In this document: piece by piece, positions 35,830 to 46,305 of the stretch
Layout of the letters: the number at the start of each line of letters is the position of its first letter
Numbering within the stretch: the stretch's first letter is position 1
NCBI GenBank assembly: GCA_963779685.1
Contig: CAVZZG010000003.1
Span: forward strand, 248,001-312,000
Length of the DNA: 64,000 nucleotides
Direction of reading: 5' to 3'
Source: CAVZZG01 sp963779685
GTDB lineage: Bacteria; Actinomycetota; Thermoleophilia; Gaiellales; F1-60-MAGs149
Program-made: the position numbers and the translations under genes
Notes under the pieces: generated by a model
What the model saw: the letters and a program-made list of their open reading frames with translations, nothing else
The model's database searches: none
Told to the model about the DNA's origin: nothing

Positions 35830-36210
35830 GTGACCCAGTTCCTGCCGCTGCTCCTGATCGGGCTGGTCGGCTACATGATCCTGATCCGGCCGCAGCGCAA
35901 GCGGTCGGCGGAACGCCGCCAGCTCATGAGCGCGATCTCCCCGGGCGACGAGATCATCACCATCGGTGGCATGCACGGCGCCGTGCGCGACGTGGATGAC
36001 GAGACCGTCGAGGTCGAGATCTCGGAGGGCGTCATCGTCCGATTCGAGCGCCGGGCCGTTGCCGCCATCACGAAGGACATCCCCGCCGACGATGCCGACC
36101 AGCACCGGCTCGAAGACGACGAGTCCGAGGACGAAGGCGACGACCACCAGCCCTCGGCAGGCGACGACGGCGAGACCGCCGCACCGGCGGCCGAGACCGA
36201 CCGGGCGTAG
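35830..36210 (+). CDS. yajC: Preprotein translocase subunit YajC
   Basis: 126 residues: one N-terminal TM helix (TQFLPLLLIGLVGYMILI), then RPQRKRSAERRQLMSAISPGDEIITIGGMHGAVRDVDDETVEVEISEGVIVRFERRAVA, the YajC core, and an acidic tail. GTG 35830, 10 bp after tgt. It joins SecDF in the holo-translocon. The long acidic C-terminus (EDDESEDEGDDHQP) is a lineage feature. Confidence 0.92.
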   Translation: MTQFLPLLLIGLVGYMILIRPQRKRSAERRQLMSAISPGDEIITIGGMHGAVRDVDDETVEVEISEGVIVRFERRAVAAITKDIPADDADQHRLEDDESEDEGDDHQPSAGDDGETAAPAAETDRA

Positions 36211-36253
36211 GCCCCGCTAAGCCCTCCTCCCAACCGACCGATAACCTCCAGAA

Positions 36254-38971
36254 GTGCGCAGCCGCGGAAACCTCATCATCATCGTGCTCGTGCTCGGGCT
36301 CCTCGCCTGGGCAGGGGGCGTCATCGCGACCAGCAGCGTGGTGCTCGGCCTCGACCTGCGCGGTGGCTCGGAGATCATCCTCAAGGCGCAGCCAGACCCC
36401 GGCACGACGCTGACGTCGCAGATGATGGATCAGGCGGTGCAGGTCTACCAGCGGCGCGTCAACGCCCTCGGCACCACCGAGCCGCAGATCCAGAAGGAGG
36501 GCACGGATCAGATCTCGATCCAGGTGCCCGGCGAGAAGCACCCCGAGCGCCTGAACGGCCTCATCGGCTCGACCGGCGAGCTGAACTTCATTCCGCTGCA
36601 GTCGGGGCTCACGCCCGGCGTCTCGCGATCGGTCGTGTCCGGGGCGGCCGGGATCTCGCCCAAGACGAGCCTCTACCAGCTCCTGAAGGGCTCGCAGAAC
36701 CTCGCCAACGGGAAGTTCTCGTCGTACTACGCCTTCGACCAGAAGAACGTGCTCCAGGCCAACGGCCAGTCCGGCAAGACGCCCGACCAGCTGCTGCAGC
36801 TGCTGGGCAAGACGTCCCTGCCGGCCGGCTGGCAGCAGCTCGGCGTCCCGGAGGGCAAGCTCGCCGTCTCATGCACCGTCACCGCCGACCGGCCGTGTCC
36901 AGGCGTCAACGACGCACAGCCGAAGCCCGGGGTGAACGGCAAGACCTACTGGTACATGTTCGACCTGCCAAAGGCCGACCAGCTCCTGACGGGCAAGGGC
37001 CTCGACCACGCCCAGGCCGACTTCGACTCCCAGAGCGGGCAGCCGCAGGTGTCCATGAGCTTCACCGACGCGGGCGGCAAGAAGTTCGAGGCCATCACCA
37101 AGCAGCTCGCCCACGACGGTCGCGCGGCCTACGACCAGGGCAAGGCGGGCGATCCGACCGCGCAGCCCTCGCAGTTCTTCCAGCAGTTCGCCGTGATCCT
37201 CGACAACCAGCTCGAGACCTGGCCGCACATCGACTTCACCGAGAACCCGGACGGCATCAAGGGCACGCAGGCGCGGATCACCGGGGTCTCCATCAGCGAG
37301 GCCAAGGACGTCGCCACCGTCCTCTCCTCGGGCTCGCTGCCGGTGAAGTTCGTCCGGCTGTCACAGAGCCAGGTGTCGGCCACGCTCGGCAAGACCTCCC
37401 TGCAGCAGGGCCTGCTCGCTGGCCTGGCGGGCCTGGTCGTCGTGATGATCTACATGCTCGTCTTCTACCGGTTCCTCGGCCTCATCGCCGACCTGGCACT
37501 GCTGATCTACGGCGTCCTGTTCTTCGCGCTCATCCTCGCCATCCCGGTCACGCTGACGCTGCCGGGCATCGCCGGCCTCATCCTCACGATCGGCGTCGCG
37601 GCGGACGCGAACGTCGTCGTGTTCGAACGCATCAAGGAAGAGGTCCGAGCCGGCAAGACGGTGCGCTCGGCCATCGCCGCCGGCTACTCGAAGGGATTCA
37701 AGACGATCATCGACGCCAACGCCGTGACATTGATCACGGCCGGCGTGCTGTTCGTCGCGTCCCAGGCCTCCGTACGTGGGTTCGCGCTGCTGCTCGCCCT
37801 CGGCGTACTGGTCTCGATGTTCACGGCCATCGCCGCGACCCGGGCCATGCTCGGCATCCTCGGCGGCTTCAGCTGGTTCAACAACGCCGCCTTCATGGGC
37901 GCCACCGCCAAGCCCGTGCGCTGGCGGATGGACTTCGCGGGGCGGATCAAGCTCTGGTTCGCGATCTCCGGCGCGGTGATCGCCGTCGGCCTCGGCTTCA
38001 TGGCGGTGAACGGGCTCAACCGCGGCCTCGACTTCACCGGCGGCACGCGCATCTCGTTCACCCTCACCGGCAAGACGGCGACCACCGATCAGGTGCGGTC
38101 GCTCGTCAGTCCGATCGCCCCCGAGCTGTCACGGGCCGTGGTGCGTGGCAGTGGAACATCCAGCGGCGACCAGTACGCCTCGTTCCAGGTCGACTCCAAG
38201 GAGCTGACGCAGGAGGCCCGCGACCAGCTCCGGTTCGTGCTTCAGAAGCAGTACGGCGAGACCGTCGTATCGGACTTCAACGAGTCGACGGTGTCCGCCT
38301 CGTTCGGCAGCGAGATCCTGCGCGGAGCGGTGCTGGCGTTCATCTTCTCGATCGTCCTGATCGTGGCCTACCTGGCGTTCCGGTTCGACTGGCGCTACGC
38401 GGCGCCGACCATCGTCGCCCTGATCCACGACCTGCTGGTGACCGTCGGCGTCTACGCGATCACCGGTCGTGAGATCACCTCCGCCACGGTCGCAGCCGTC
38501 CTCACGATCCTCGGCTACTCCCTGTACGACACCATCATCGTGTTCGACCGCGTGCGCGAGAACGAGCACCAGTTGCGCAAGAACACGTATGCCCAGATCG
38601 TGAACATCTCGCTGTGGGAGACGATGACGCGCTCGTTGAACACGAGCTGCATCACGCTGCTGCCGATCCTCTCGCTGTTCGTCTTCGGCGGATCGACGCT
38701 GAAGGACTTCGCGTTCGCGCTGCTGATCGGCATCGCCTCCGGCGCGTACTCCTCGTTCTTCATCGCATCGCCGCTCCTGGTCGTGCTGAAGCGCCGCGAA
38801 CCCGAGTTCGCCCGCCGCACCGGCACCGACGAGCTGCCGGCCGTGTTCCTGCGAGGCCCCGAGGTGGCGGTGGTCCCGGTTGCGCAGACCGCTGCGGCAC
38901 CGTTGGCCTTGCCCGTCGACGACGACGCCCGCGAGGCGGCTCGCCGCCGTCGCCTCGACCGCAAGCGCTGA
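36254..38971 (+). CDS. secDF: Fused protein translocase SecD-SecF
   Basis: 905 residues carrying SecD (about 1-555) and SecF (about 556-880) in one chain. SecD marks: GLDLRGGSEIILKAQPDPG, GFVS-type periplasmic P1 region (TGELNFIPLQ), and DANVVVFERIKEE in TM. SecF marks: GLDFTGGTRISF, ILGYSLYDTIIVFDRVRENE. About 12 TM helices, using proton flow to pull exported proteins. Fused SecDF is known in Bacillus and other groups; most actinobacteria keep two genes. GTG 36254. An Arg-rich C-terminus follows. Confidence 0.93.
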   Translation: MRSRGNLIIIVLVLGLLAWAGGVIATSSVVLGLDLRGGSEIILKAQPDPGTTLTSQMMDQAVQVYQRRVNALGTTEPQIQKEGTDQISIQVPGEKHPERLNGLIGSTGELNFIPLQSGLTPGVSRSVVSGAAGISPKTSLYQLLKGSQNLANGKFSSYYAFDQKNVLQANGQSGKTPDQLLQLLGKTSLPAGWQQLGVPEGKLAVSCTVTADRPCPGVNDAQPKPGVNGKTYWYMFDLPKADQLLTGKGLDHAQADFDSQSGQPQVSMSFTDAGGKKFEAITKQLAHDGRAAYDQGKAGDPTAQPSQFFQQFAVILDNQLETWPHIDFTENPDGIKGTQARITGVSISEAKDVATVLSSGSLPVKFVRLSQSQVSATLGKTSLQQGLLAGLAGLVVVMIYMLVFYRFLGLIADLALLIYGVLFFALILAIPVTLTLPGIAGLILTIGVAADANVVVFERIKEEVRAGKTVRSAIAAGYSKGFKTIIDANAVTLITAGVLFVASQASVRGFALLLALGVLVSMFTAIAATRAMLGILGGFSWFNNAAFMGATAKPVRWRMDFAGRIKLWFAISGAVIAVGLGFMAVNGLNRGLDFTGGTRISFTLTGKTATTDQVRSLVSPIAPELSRAVVRGSGTSSGDQYASFQVDSKELTQEARDQLRFVLQKQYGETVVSDFNESTVSASFGSEILRGAVLAFIFSIVLIVAYLAFRFDWRYAAPTIVALIHDLLVTVGVYAITGREITSATVAAVLTILGYSLYDTIIVFDRVRENEHQLRKNTYAQIVNISLWETMTRSLNTSCITLLPILSLFVFGGSTLKDFAFALLIGIASGAYSSFFIASPLLVVLKRREPEFARRTGTDELPAVFLRGPEVAVVPVAQTAAAPLALPVDDDAREAARRRRLDRKR

Positions 38972-39071
38972 CCGGGCCGGGATAGAGGCCTGGCGGGCGC
39001 GGCCACGTACGCTCGATTCACGTCAGGCCTCTCGTGGCTCCGTCCGGCCCGGGGCATACCGTTCACGGGCC

Positions 39072-41573
39072 GTGCGCTACGCCTTCAGCCAGTGCCCACC
39101 CGACGCGTCGCTCGCACTGCAGCGAGCGCTCGGCATCGGCCGGGTGACCGCCGACGTGCTCGTGCGCCGCGGGCTGGCGGATCCCGGTGAGGCGCGCGAG
39201 TTCCTCGAGCTGACGGGCTCCCAGCACGATCCGCTCGCGCTCGGCGACGTCGAATCCGCGTGTGCCGCGATCGAGCGGGCCATCGCCGAGCACCGGCCGA
39301 TCGTCGTCCACGGCGACTACGACGTCGACGGCATCTGCGCAACGGCCGTCGCAACGGCGGTGCTGCGCGCGCTGGGCGGCGAGGTCGAACCGTTCCTGCC
39401 CAGCCGGTTCGACGAGGGGTACGGCCTTGCCGTCGAGACCGTCGAGCGGCTCGCCGCCGAGGGCTGCGGGCTGCTGGTGACCGTCGACTGCGGCATCACG
39501 GCGACCGCGGCCGCGTCCCGGGCCGCCGAGCTGGGACTCGAACTCGTCATCACCGATCATCACAGGCCCGCCGAACACCTGCCCGACTGCCCGGTGGTCG
39601 CGACGCACGGGCGCGGCGACTACCCGGCCGAGCTGTCCGGCACCGGCGTCGCGTACAAGCTGGCCGAGGCGCTCGTCGCGCGAGCCGGGGCCGACCCGGG
39701 CATCCTCCGCGAGCAACTCGACCTCGTCGCGCTCGCGACGGTCGCCGACCTCGTGCCGCTGGCGGGCGAGAATCGCGGCCTGGTGCGGGCCGGCCTCGAC
39801 CAGTTGCGCCGCACGGCGCGCCCCGGGCTCGAGGCGCTGATGCGCGTCGCGAAGGTGGAGCGCACGCGGATCGGCGCGACCGAGATCGGGTTCCGGCTCG
39901 CGCCGCGCATCAATGCCGCCGGCCGGCTGGGGCACCCGCGCGAGGCACTCGAGCTCGTCACCACGACCGACCCGGCGCGGGCCCGCGAGCTGGCCGACCT
40001 CCTCGAGGCCCGCAACCGCGAGCGGCAGGCGATCGAGGCGGAGATCCTCCGCCAGGCGCTGGTGATGGCGGACGGGCTGCCGGCCGAACGGCGGGCCAGG
40101 CGGGCGGTCGTCCTGTCGTCGGCCGAGTGGCACGTCGGCGTCATCGGGATCGTCGCCTCGCGCGTGGCGGAACGCCTCGGCAAGCCGGCCGTCCTGATCG
40201 CCGTCGACGGTGACGAGGGCCGCGGGTCGGGCCGGTCGATCGCCTCGTTCGACCTGCACGCGGGACTCGGCGCCTGCGCCGGGCACCTGCTGGCGTGGGG
40301 CGGACACAGGGCGGCGGCCGGCCTCACCATCCGGGCCGACGCGATCGAGGCCTTCGCGGATGCGTTCGAGGTGCACGCGACGGCAGTCATCGCGGACGAC
40401 GACCTCGCGCCCCCGGAGCATGTCGACGCCGTCGTCTCGCTGTCGGAGATCTCGCTCGACCTGGCCGACGAACTGGCCCGGCTGGAGCCGCACGGGCTCG
40501 GCAACCCGTCCGTGCGACTGCTCGTGCCCGGGGTGGCCGCCGAAGGCGTTGCCAGCCTCGGCCAGGAGGGCCGCCACCTGCGCTTCACGGCCCGCTCGAG
40601 CGCCGGCGCCTGTCGCGTCGTGCTCTGGAGCGGCGGCAAGGAGCTACGCCGGATCGCCGAGAGCGGCCGGGTCGACGTCGCAGGACGGGTCGAGCGCAAC
40701 GACTGGAACGGGACGTCGTCCGTCCAGATCGTCGCCCGATCGGTCACCGAGGTGCCCGAGCTGGCGCCCGCCGAAGGCATGTGCGCCACCCCGTGCGACG
40801 CAACCTGCGCCGACCGCCGTCGCGGGCCGCGATCGCAGAGGCCACCGGCAGCGGCCGCCGAGCACGCCGTCCACGACCGGCGCGACCGCGGCAGCTACGC
40901 CGAACTGGTACGCCTGGCTGCCGCCGGCGACGGCCTGCTGATCGTCTGCGCCGACGTCTCGCGGCGGCGGGCGATGCTGGCCGGCCCGCTCCACCCGCGG
41001 CGGCTCGGCCTCGACGGCGCGGTGCTGCTCTCCGACCGGTGCGCCGACGAGGCGCTCGCGCGTCGGCTCGGATTCACCCAGGGCCGCTCGATGATCGGAC
41101 TGACCGACTACGCCACGCTGGCCGCCGTCGCCGGCGCCTTCCCGCGGGTCGCCGCCCTCGATCCTCCGATCGGAGCCGCCCAGCAGGCGGCGCTCGACGG
41201 CGCCGGCGAGGTGCACCTGGTGTGGGGCGCTGCGGAGGTGCGGGCAGCCGTCAGGAGCCTCGAGGCGCGTGCCCCGCGAGCCCTGTGCGGGGCGGTGTGG
41301 AAGGCGCTCGCGGACGGCCCAGCGGGCCGTGACGAGTTGCACGACCGCATCGCCGCCCTCGGCCACCCGCCGTCGCCGGAAGACGTCGACTGGGCGGCGG
41401 CGGTGTTGACGGAGGGCGGGCTGGTCGTGGTGCGGGAGGATCGCTACGTTCGGATGCCGCCCGACGGCGACGTCGACCTGGACGTCGTGCCGGCGTACGC
41501 CGAGCGACTCGCCAGCCACCGGGCGGCGCTCGCCGCGTTCGCGCCCGAACCCGCCGTGGCGGTCGTTCGGTAG
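39072..41573 (+). CDS. recJ: Single-stranded-DNA exonuclease RecJ with a C-terminal extension
   Basis: 833 residues from GTG 39072. The DHH core is clear: HGDYDVDGICATAVATAVL, TVDCGITATAAA, ELVITDHHRP, and the DHHA1 part with GHRAAAGLTI; then an OB fold (LVPGVAAEGVASLGQEGRHLRF). RecJ degrades single strands 5'-3' in repair. The family usually ends near residue 570. Here a 264-residue tail begins with GMCATPCDATC (three Cys spaced by four) and contains a winged-helix-like end (VWKALADGPAGRDELHDRIAALG). The function of the tail is not known. Confidence 0.9.
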   Translation: MRYAFSQCPPDASLALQRALGIGRVTADVLVRRGLADPGEAREFLELTGSQHDPLALGDVESACAAIERAIAEHRPIVVHGDYDVDGICATAVATAVLRALGGEVEPFLPSRFDEGYGLAVETVERLAAEGCGLLVTVDCGITATAAASRAAELGLELVITDHHRPAEHLPDCPVVATHGRGDYPAELSGTGVAYKLAEALVARAGADPGILREQLDLVALATVADLVPLAGENRGLVRAGLDQLRRTARPGLEALMRVAKVERTRIGATEIGFRLAPRINAAGRLGHPREALELVTTTDPARARELADLLEARNRERQAIEAEILRQALVMADGLPAERRARRAVVLSSAEWHVGVIGIVASRVAERLGKPAVLIAVDGDEGRGSGRSIASFDLHAGLGACAGHLLAWGGHRAAAGLTIRADAIEAFADAFEVHATAVIADDDLAPPEHVDAVVSLSEISLDLADELARLEPHGLGNPSVRLLVPGVAAEGVASLGQEGRHLRFTARSSAGACRVVLWSGGKELRRIAESGRVDVAGRVERNDWNGTSSVQIVARSVTEVPELAPAEGMCATPCDATCADRRRGPRSQRPPAAAAEHAVHDRRDRGSYAELVRLAAAGDGLLIVCADVSRRRAMLAGPLHPRRLGLDGAVLLSDRCADEALARRLGFTQGRSMIGLTDYATLAAVAGAFPRVAALDPPIGAAQQAALDGAGEVHLVWGAAEVRAAVRSLEARAPRALCGAVWKALADGPAGRDELHDRIAALGHPPSPEDVDWAAAVLTEGGLVVVREDRYVRMPPDGDVDLDVVPAYAERLASHRAALAAFAPEPAVAVVR

Positions 41574-41578
41574 GAGTC

Positions 41579-41750
41579 AGGGCCCGTCTCAGGAGGTGAC
41601 GTGGCAGATGGCGCCCGCTGCGGCCTCGTGATGGGAAGCGCGGCTGCGAAGCCAATACCTGACAAGGGATGTCTTGGCGAGCAGTCGCGGTAACCAGCGC
41701 GACGACGCAGGGCATGCCAGGTGGCGCGTTCACCTACTGAGACGGGCCCT
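41579..41750. mobile_element. MITE-like element with 21-bp terminal inverted repeats
   Basis: 41579-41599 and 41730-41750 are inverted repeats of 21 bp with one mismatch (core AGGGCCCGTCTCAG at the left and its complement at the right). They enclose about 130 bp with no coding. The arms read like transposon ends. The right end overlaps the stop of the enoyl-CoA hydratase gene. No clear target duplication is seen. A bidirectional terminator is an alternative, but the loop would be 130 nt. Confidence 0.5.
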
Positions 41751-42534
41751 AATGGGGCCAGACGGGCCGGCGCTTGTCGAGGAAGGCGCCGATGCCCTCC
41801 TGGGCTGCGTCGGCGGCCGCGTTGGCGGCCATCACGTCCTTGGTGAAGTCGTAGGCGCCGGGCTCGGTGCGGTCGATCTGCTCCCAGAAGGCCCGCTTGC
41901 CGACGGAGACGGTGTACGCAGACGAGTCGGCGACCTGGCGGGCGAGTTCGTCCACCGCGGCGTCGAGGTCCGCCGCCGGCACGACCCGGTTGACGAGGCC
42001 CCAGTCGGCCGCGGTGCCTGCGTCGATGGGCGTGCCGGTCAGCAGCATCTCCATCGCCCGCTTGCGGCCCACGGCCCGCGAGACCGCCACCATCGGCGTC
42101 GAGCAGAAGAGGCCGATCTTGACCCCCGGCGTCGCGAACCGCGCCTCCTCCGCCGCGATCGCGAGATCGCAGGTGGCGACGAGCTGGCACCCGGCCGCGG
42201 TGGCGATGCCGTGGACGCGCGCGATCACCGGCTGGGGCACCTCGTGGATGGCTTGCATCAGTACGGTGCACGTGTCGAACAGCTGGTCGTAGAAGCTGCG
42301 CTCGCGGCCGCGCATCTCGCTCAGGTCGTGGCCGGCGCTGAAGGCCGGGCCGTTGGCCGCGAGCACGATCACGCGGCACCCCTCGGCCCGCGAGAGCGCG
42401 CCGAGGGCCTCGATCGCCTCCTCCATCAGCTCGAGGCTCATGGCGTTGCGCCGCTCCGGGCGATTCAGCGTCAGCCGGCCGATCGCGCCGTCGCTGACGG
42501 CGGTGACGTGCTTGAAGGCGTTGCTCACGGTCAT
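41749..42534 (-). CDS. Enoyl-CoA hydratase/isomerase family protein
   Basis: 261 residues from ATG 42534 (MTVSNAFKHVTAVSDGAIGRLTLNRPERRNAMSLEL). Crotonase motifs are present: LNRPERRNA, AGHDLSEM (oxyanion hole loop), GIATAAGCQLVATCDLAIA and KIGLFCSTPM. The position normally holding the first catalytic Glu is in a CDLAIAAEEARF-type segment. The sequence resembles ECHDC3-like members of uncertain substrate. Its stop lies at the edge of the MITE-like element; rel diverges from its 5' end with 25 bp between. Confidence 0.88.
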   Translation of the reverse strand: MTVSNAFKHVTAVSDGAIGRLTLNRPERRNAMSLELMEEAIEALGALSRAEGCRVIVLAANGPAFSAGHDLSEMRGRERSFYDQLFDTCTVLMQAIHEVPQPVIARVHGIATAAGCQLVATCDLAIAAEEARFATPGVKIGLFCSTPMVAVSRAVGRKRAMEMLLTGTPIDAGTAADWGLVNRVVPAADLDAAVDELARQVADSSAYTVSVGKRAFWEQIDRTEPGAYDFTKDVMAANAAADAAQEGIGAFLDKRRPVWPH

Positions 42535-42559
42535 AGGGCGAAGTGTGCCAGCCGATACC

Positions 42560-44770
<2,211 letters not shown>

Positions 44771-44795
44771 ACCGCGGCCCTGCTACGCTCGGTAC

Positions 44796-45278
44796 ATGGA
44801 GCTGCTGCCTGACGAGACCCTGGTGTGGGACGGCCGCCCGTCGTGGCGCGCGATGGTGTCGTTCTACGTCAAGTGGACGATCATCGCCATCGTGCCGCTC
44901 GTCCTCGGCGGGCTACTGGGCAACTTGCTGTGGGGTGCGACCGGCGCCGCGGTGATCATCGTCGCCGCGCTGCTGATCGGCTGGCTGCGGAGGATCTCGA
45001 CCCGCTACACGATCACCGACCGGCGGATCATGATCAACCGGGGCATCCTGTCGAAGCGCGAGCAGCGCGCCCACATCGACCGCGTCCAGAACGTCCGTCT
45101 CGAGCAGTCCATGTTCGATCGCCTCTTCGGCGTCGGCACGCTCGACTTCGACACTGCCGGCACCGACGACTCCGATTTCCGCTTCGTCGGCATCGCCGAG
45201 CCCGATCATCTCCGCGACCGCATCGACCGCGAGTACGTCGCCCGATCGCGCGAGATCAGTCGCTCCGAGATCAGGTAG
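44796..45278 (+). CDS. PH-domain (bPH2/YdbS-like) membrane protein
   Basis: 160 residues with two TM helices (WTIIAIVPLVLGGLLGNLLWG, AAVIIVAALLIGWL) and a bacterial PH domain after them: STRYTITDRRIMINRGILSKREQRAHIDRVQNVRLEQSMFDRLFGVGTLDFDTAG. The MELLPDETLVWDGRPSWRAMV start is typical. Role unknown, possibly a lipid or protein adaptor at the membrane. It converges on the small membrane frame with an 8-bp overlap. Confidence 0.85.
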   Translation: MELLPDETLVWDGRPSWRAMVSFYVKWTIIAIVPLVLGGLLGNLLWGATGAAVIIVAALLIGWLRRISTRYTITDRRIMINRGILSKREQRAHIDRVQNVRLEQSMFDRLFGVGTLDFDTAGTDDSDFRFVGIAEPDHLRDRIDREYVARSREISRSEIR

Positions 45279-45507
45279 GCTCGCCCGGCGTCTCGCCGTC
45301 GGGCGCGGGGATCCCGAGTCCGATCCGCGGCCGCTCGTCGCCGGCCAGCGCGGGCGCCTCCATCGGCTCGGGAGCCGTGACGGGCTCGCCGGCTGCGGTC
45401 GCCGAGCCGCCGCGGCGGAAGATCCGCTTGCGGAGGAATCCGAAGGCGGCGGCGATCGCGATCAGGATGAACTTGGCCTTCGCCAGCAGCAGCGCGATGA
45501 GGCCGGT
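45271..45507 (-). CDS. Small membrane protein frame without a standard start, directly after the thioesterase stop
   Basis: 78 sense codons follow the TAG of the thioesterase gene in the same frame and end at TGA 45271-45273. Codon use is that of a real gene (nearly all third positions G/C). It encodes a hydrophobic helix (LIALLLAKAKFILIAIAAAFGFLRKRIF, with basic residues) and a Pro/Gly-rich tail (ends APDGETPGEP). No ATG, GTG or TTG comes before the helix, so it is either a start at an unusual codon (ATC/CTG), a read-through tail, or a stop created by error. GGAGACC just upstream could be a ribosome site. Confidence 0.45.
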   Translation of the reverse strand, partial: TGLIALLLAKAKFILIAIAAAFGFLRKRIFRRGGSATAAGEPVTAPEPMEAPALAGDERPRIGLGIPAPDGETPGEPT

Positions 45508-46305
45508 CTACGGGTTCCAGGTCTCGCCGCCGGTGTCCCAGCCGACCAGGCAGTAGGCCGAGATCAGGTCGCCGACGCGGTGGACGTGGGCGAGGGCGGG
45601 GGCGTCGAGCGTGCGGCCGATGACGAGCTCGGCGACCGCGGAGCCGTCGTAGGTGACCGGGATGATGGTGGTGGCCGGGGGAGGGGTGCCGGCGAAGGGG
45701 CCCTCGACGACGCCGTCGGCCTCGAGGAACCGGATGCCGCAGAACGCGTCGAGCCTGCGCGCGATCGCCGTGACGACGTGGCGGAGGATCTCGTCGGCCT
45801 CTCCCTCCTGCTCGACGATCCTGGCGACGTCGTCGACGGCGGCGGCGAACGGGTCGGTCGGCGGTGCGAGGGCGATGGCGCGCCCCTCGAAGAGCTCGAC
45901 CGCATGCCGGTAGGGTTCCGGGACGGTGACGGGACGCCGGGTCTCCCGCTCGATGAGCACCAGCACCTGCTCCGCCGTGCACAGCAGCTCGCGGTCGTCG
46001 TTGTAGGCGGCGAACTGGAACGTGACGCTGGAGGTGCCGATGCGCTCGGTGCGGACGAAGACCTCGAGGCGATCGTCGAAGCGGGCCGGGGCGTGATACT
46101 CGACACGGTTCGCGCGCATGACGAACTCGCGCCCTGCCGGTCTGGCGTGCAGGAGGCCGAGCAGCCGCAGGTACTCCACGCGGGCGCGGTCGAAGTACGG
46201 CATGTAACGCCCGTAGTACACGACTCCCTGGGCGTCGGTCTCGTCGAACCCGACACGCGTCAGATGGGAGAACCGGAACGGCGGCCGGGAATCGGTGACA
46301 CTCAC
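45508..46305 (-). CDS. Acyl-CoA thioesterase (hotdog) fused to a GAF-like domain
   Basis: 265 residues from GTG 46305. Residues 10-135 are a 4HBT/YbgC-type hotdog: HLTRVGFDETDAQGVVYYGRYMPYFDRARVEYL, with D in the DETDxxG loop as catalytic residue. Residues about 150-260 have a GAF-like layout (AVDDVARIVEQEGEADEILRHVVTAIARRLDAFCGIRFL ... IGRTLDAPALAHVHRVGDLISAYCL). Regulated thioesterase action is inferred. GTGA overlap with the phosphohexomutase gene upstream. The adjacent in-frame tail is described separately. Confidence 0.75.
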   Translation of the reverse strand: MSVTDSRPPFRFSHLTRVGFDETDAQGVVYYGRYMPYFDRARVEYLRLLGLLHARPAGREFVMRANRVEYHAPARFDDRLEVFVRTERIGTSSVTFQFAAYNDDRELLCTAEQVLVLIERETRRPVTVPEPYRHAVELFEGRAIALAPPTDPFAAAVDDVARIVEQEGEADEILRHVVTAIARRLDAFCGIRFLEADGVVEGPFAGTPPPATTIIPVTYDGSAVAELVIGRTLDAPALAHVHRVGDLISAYCLVGWDTGGETWNP

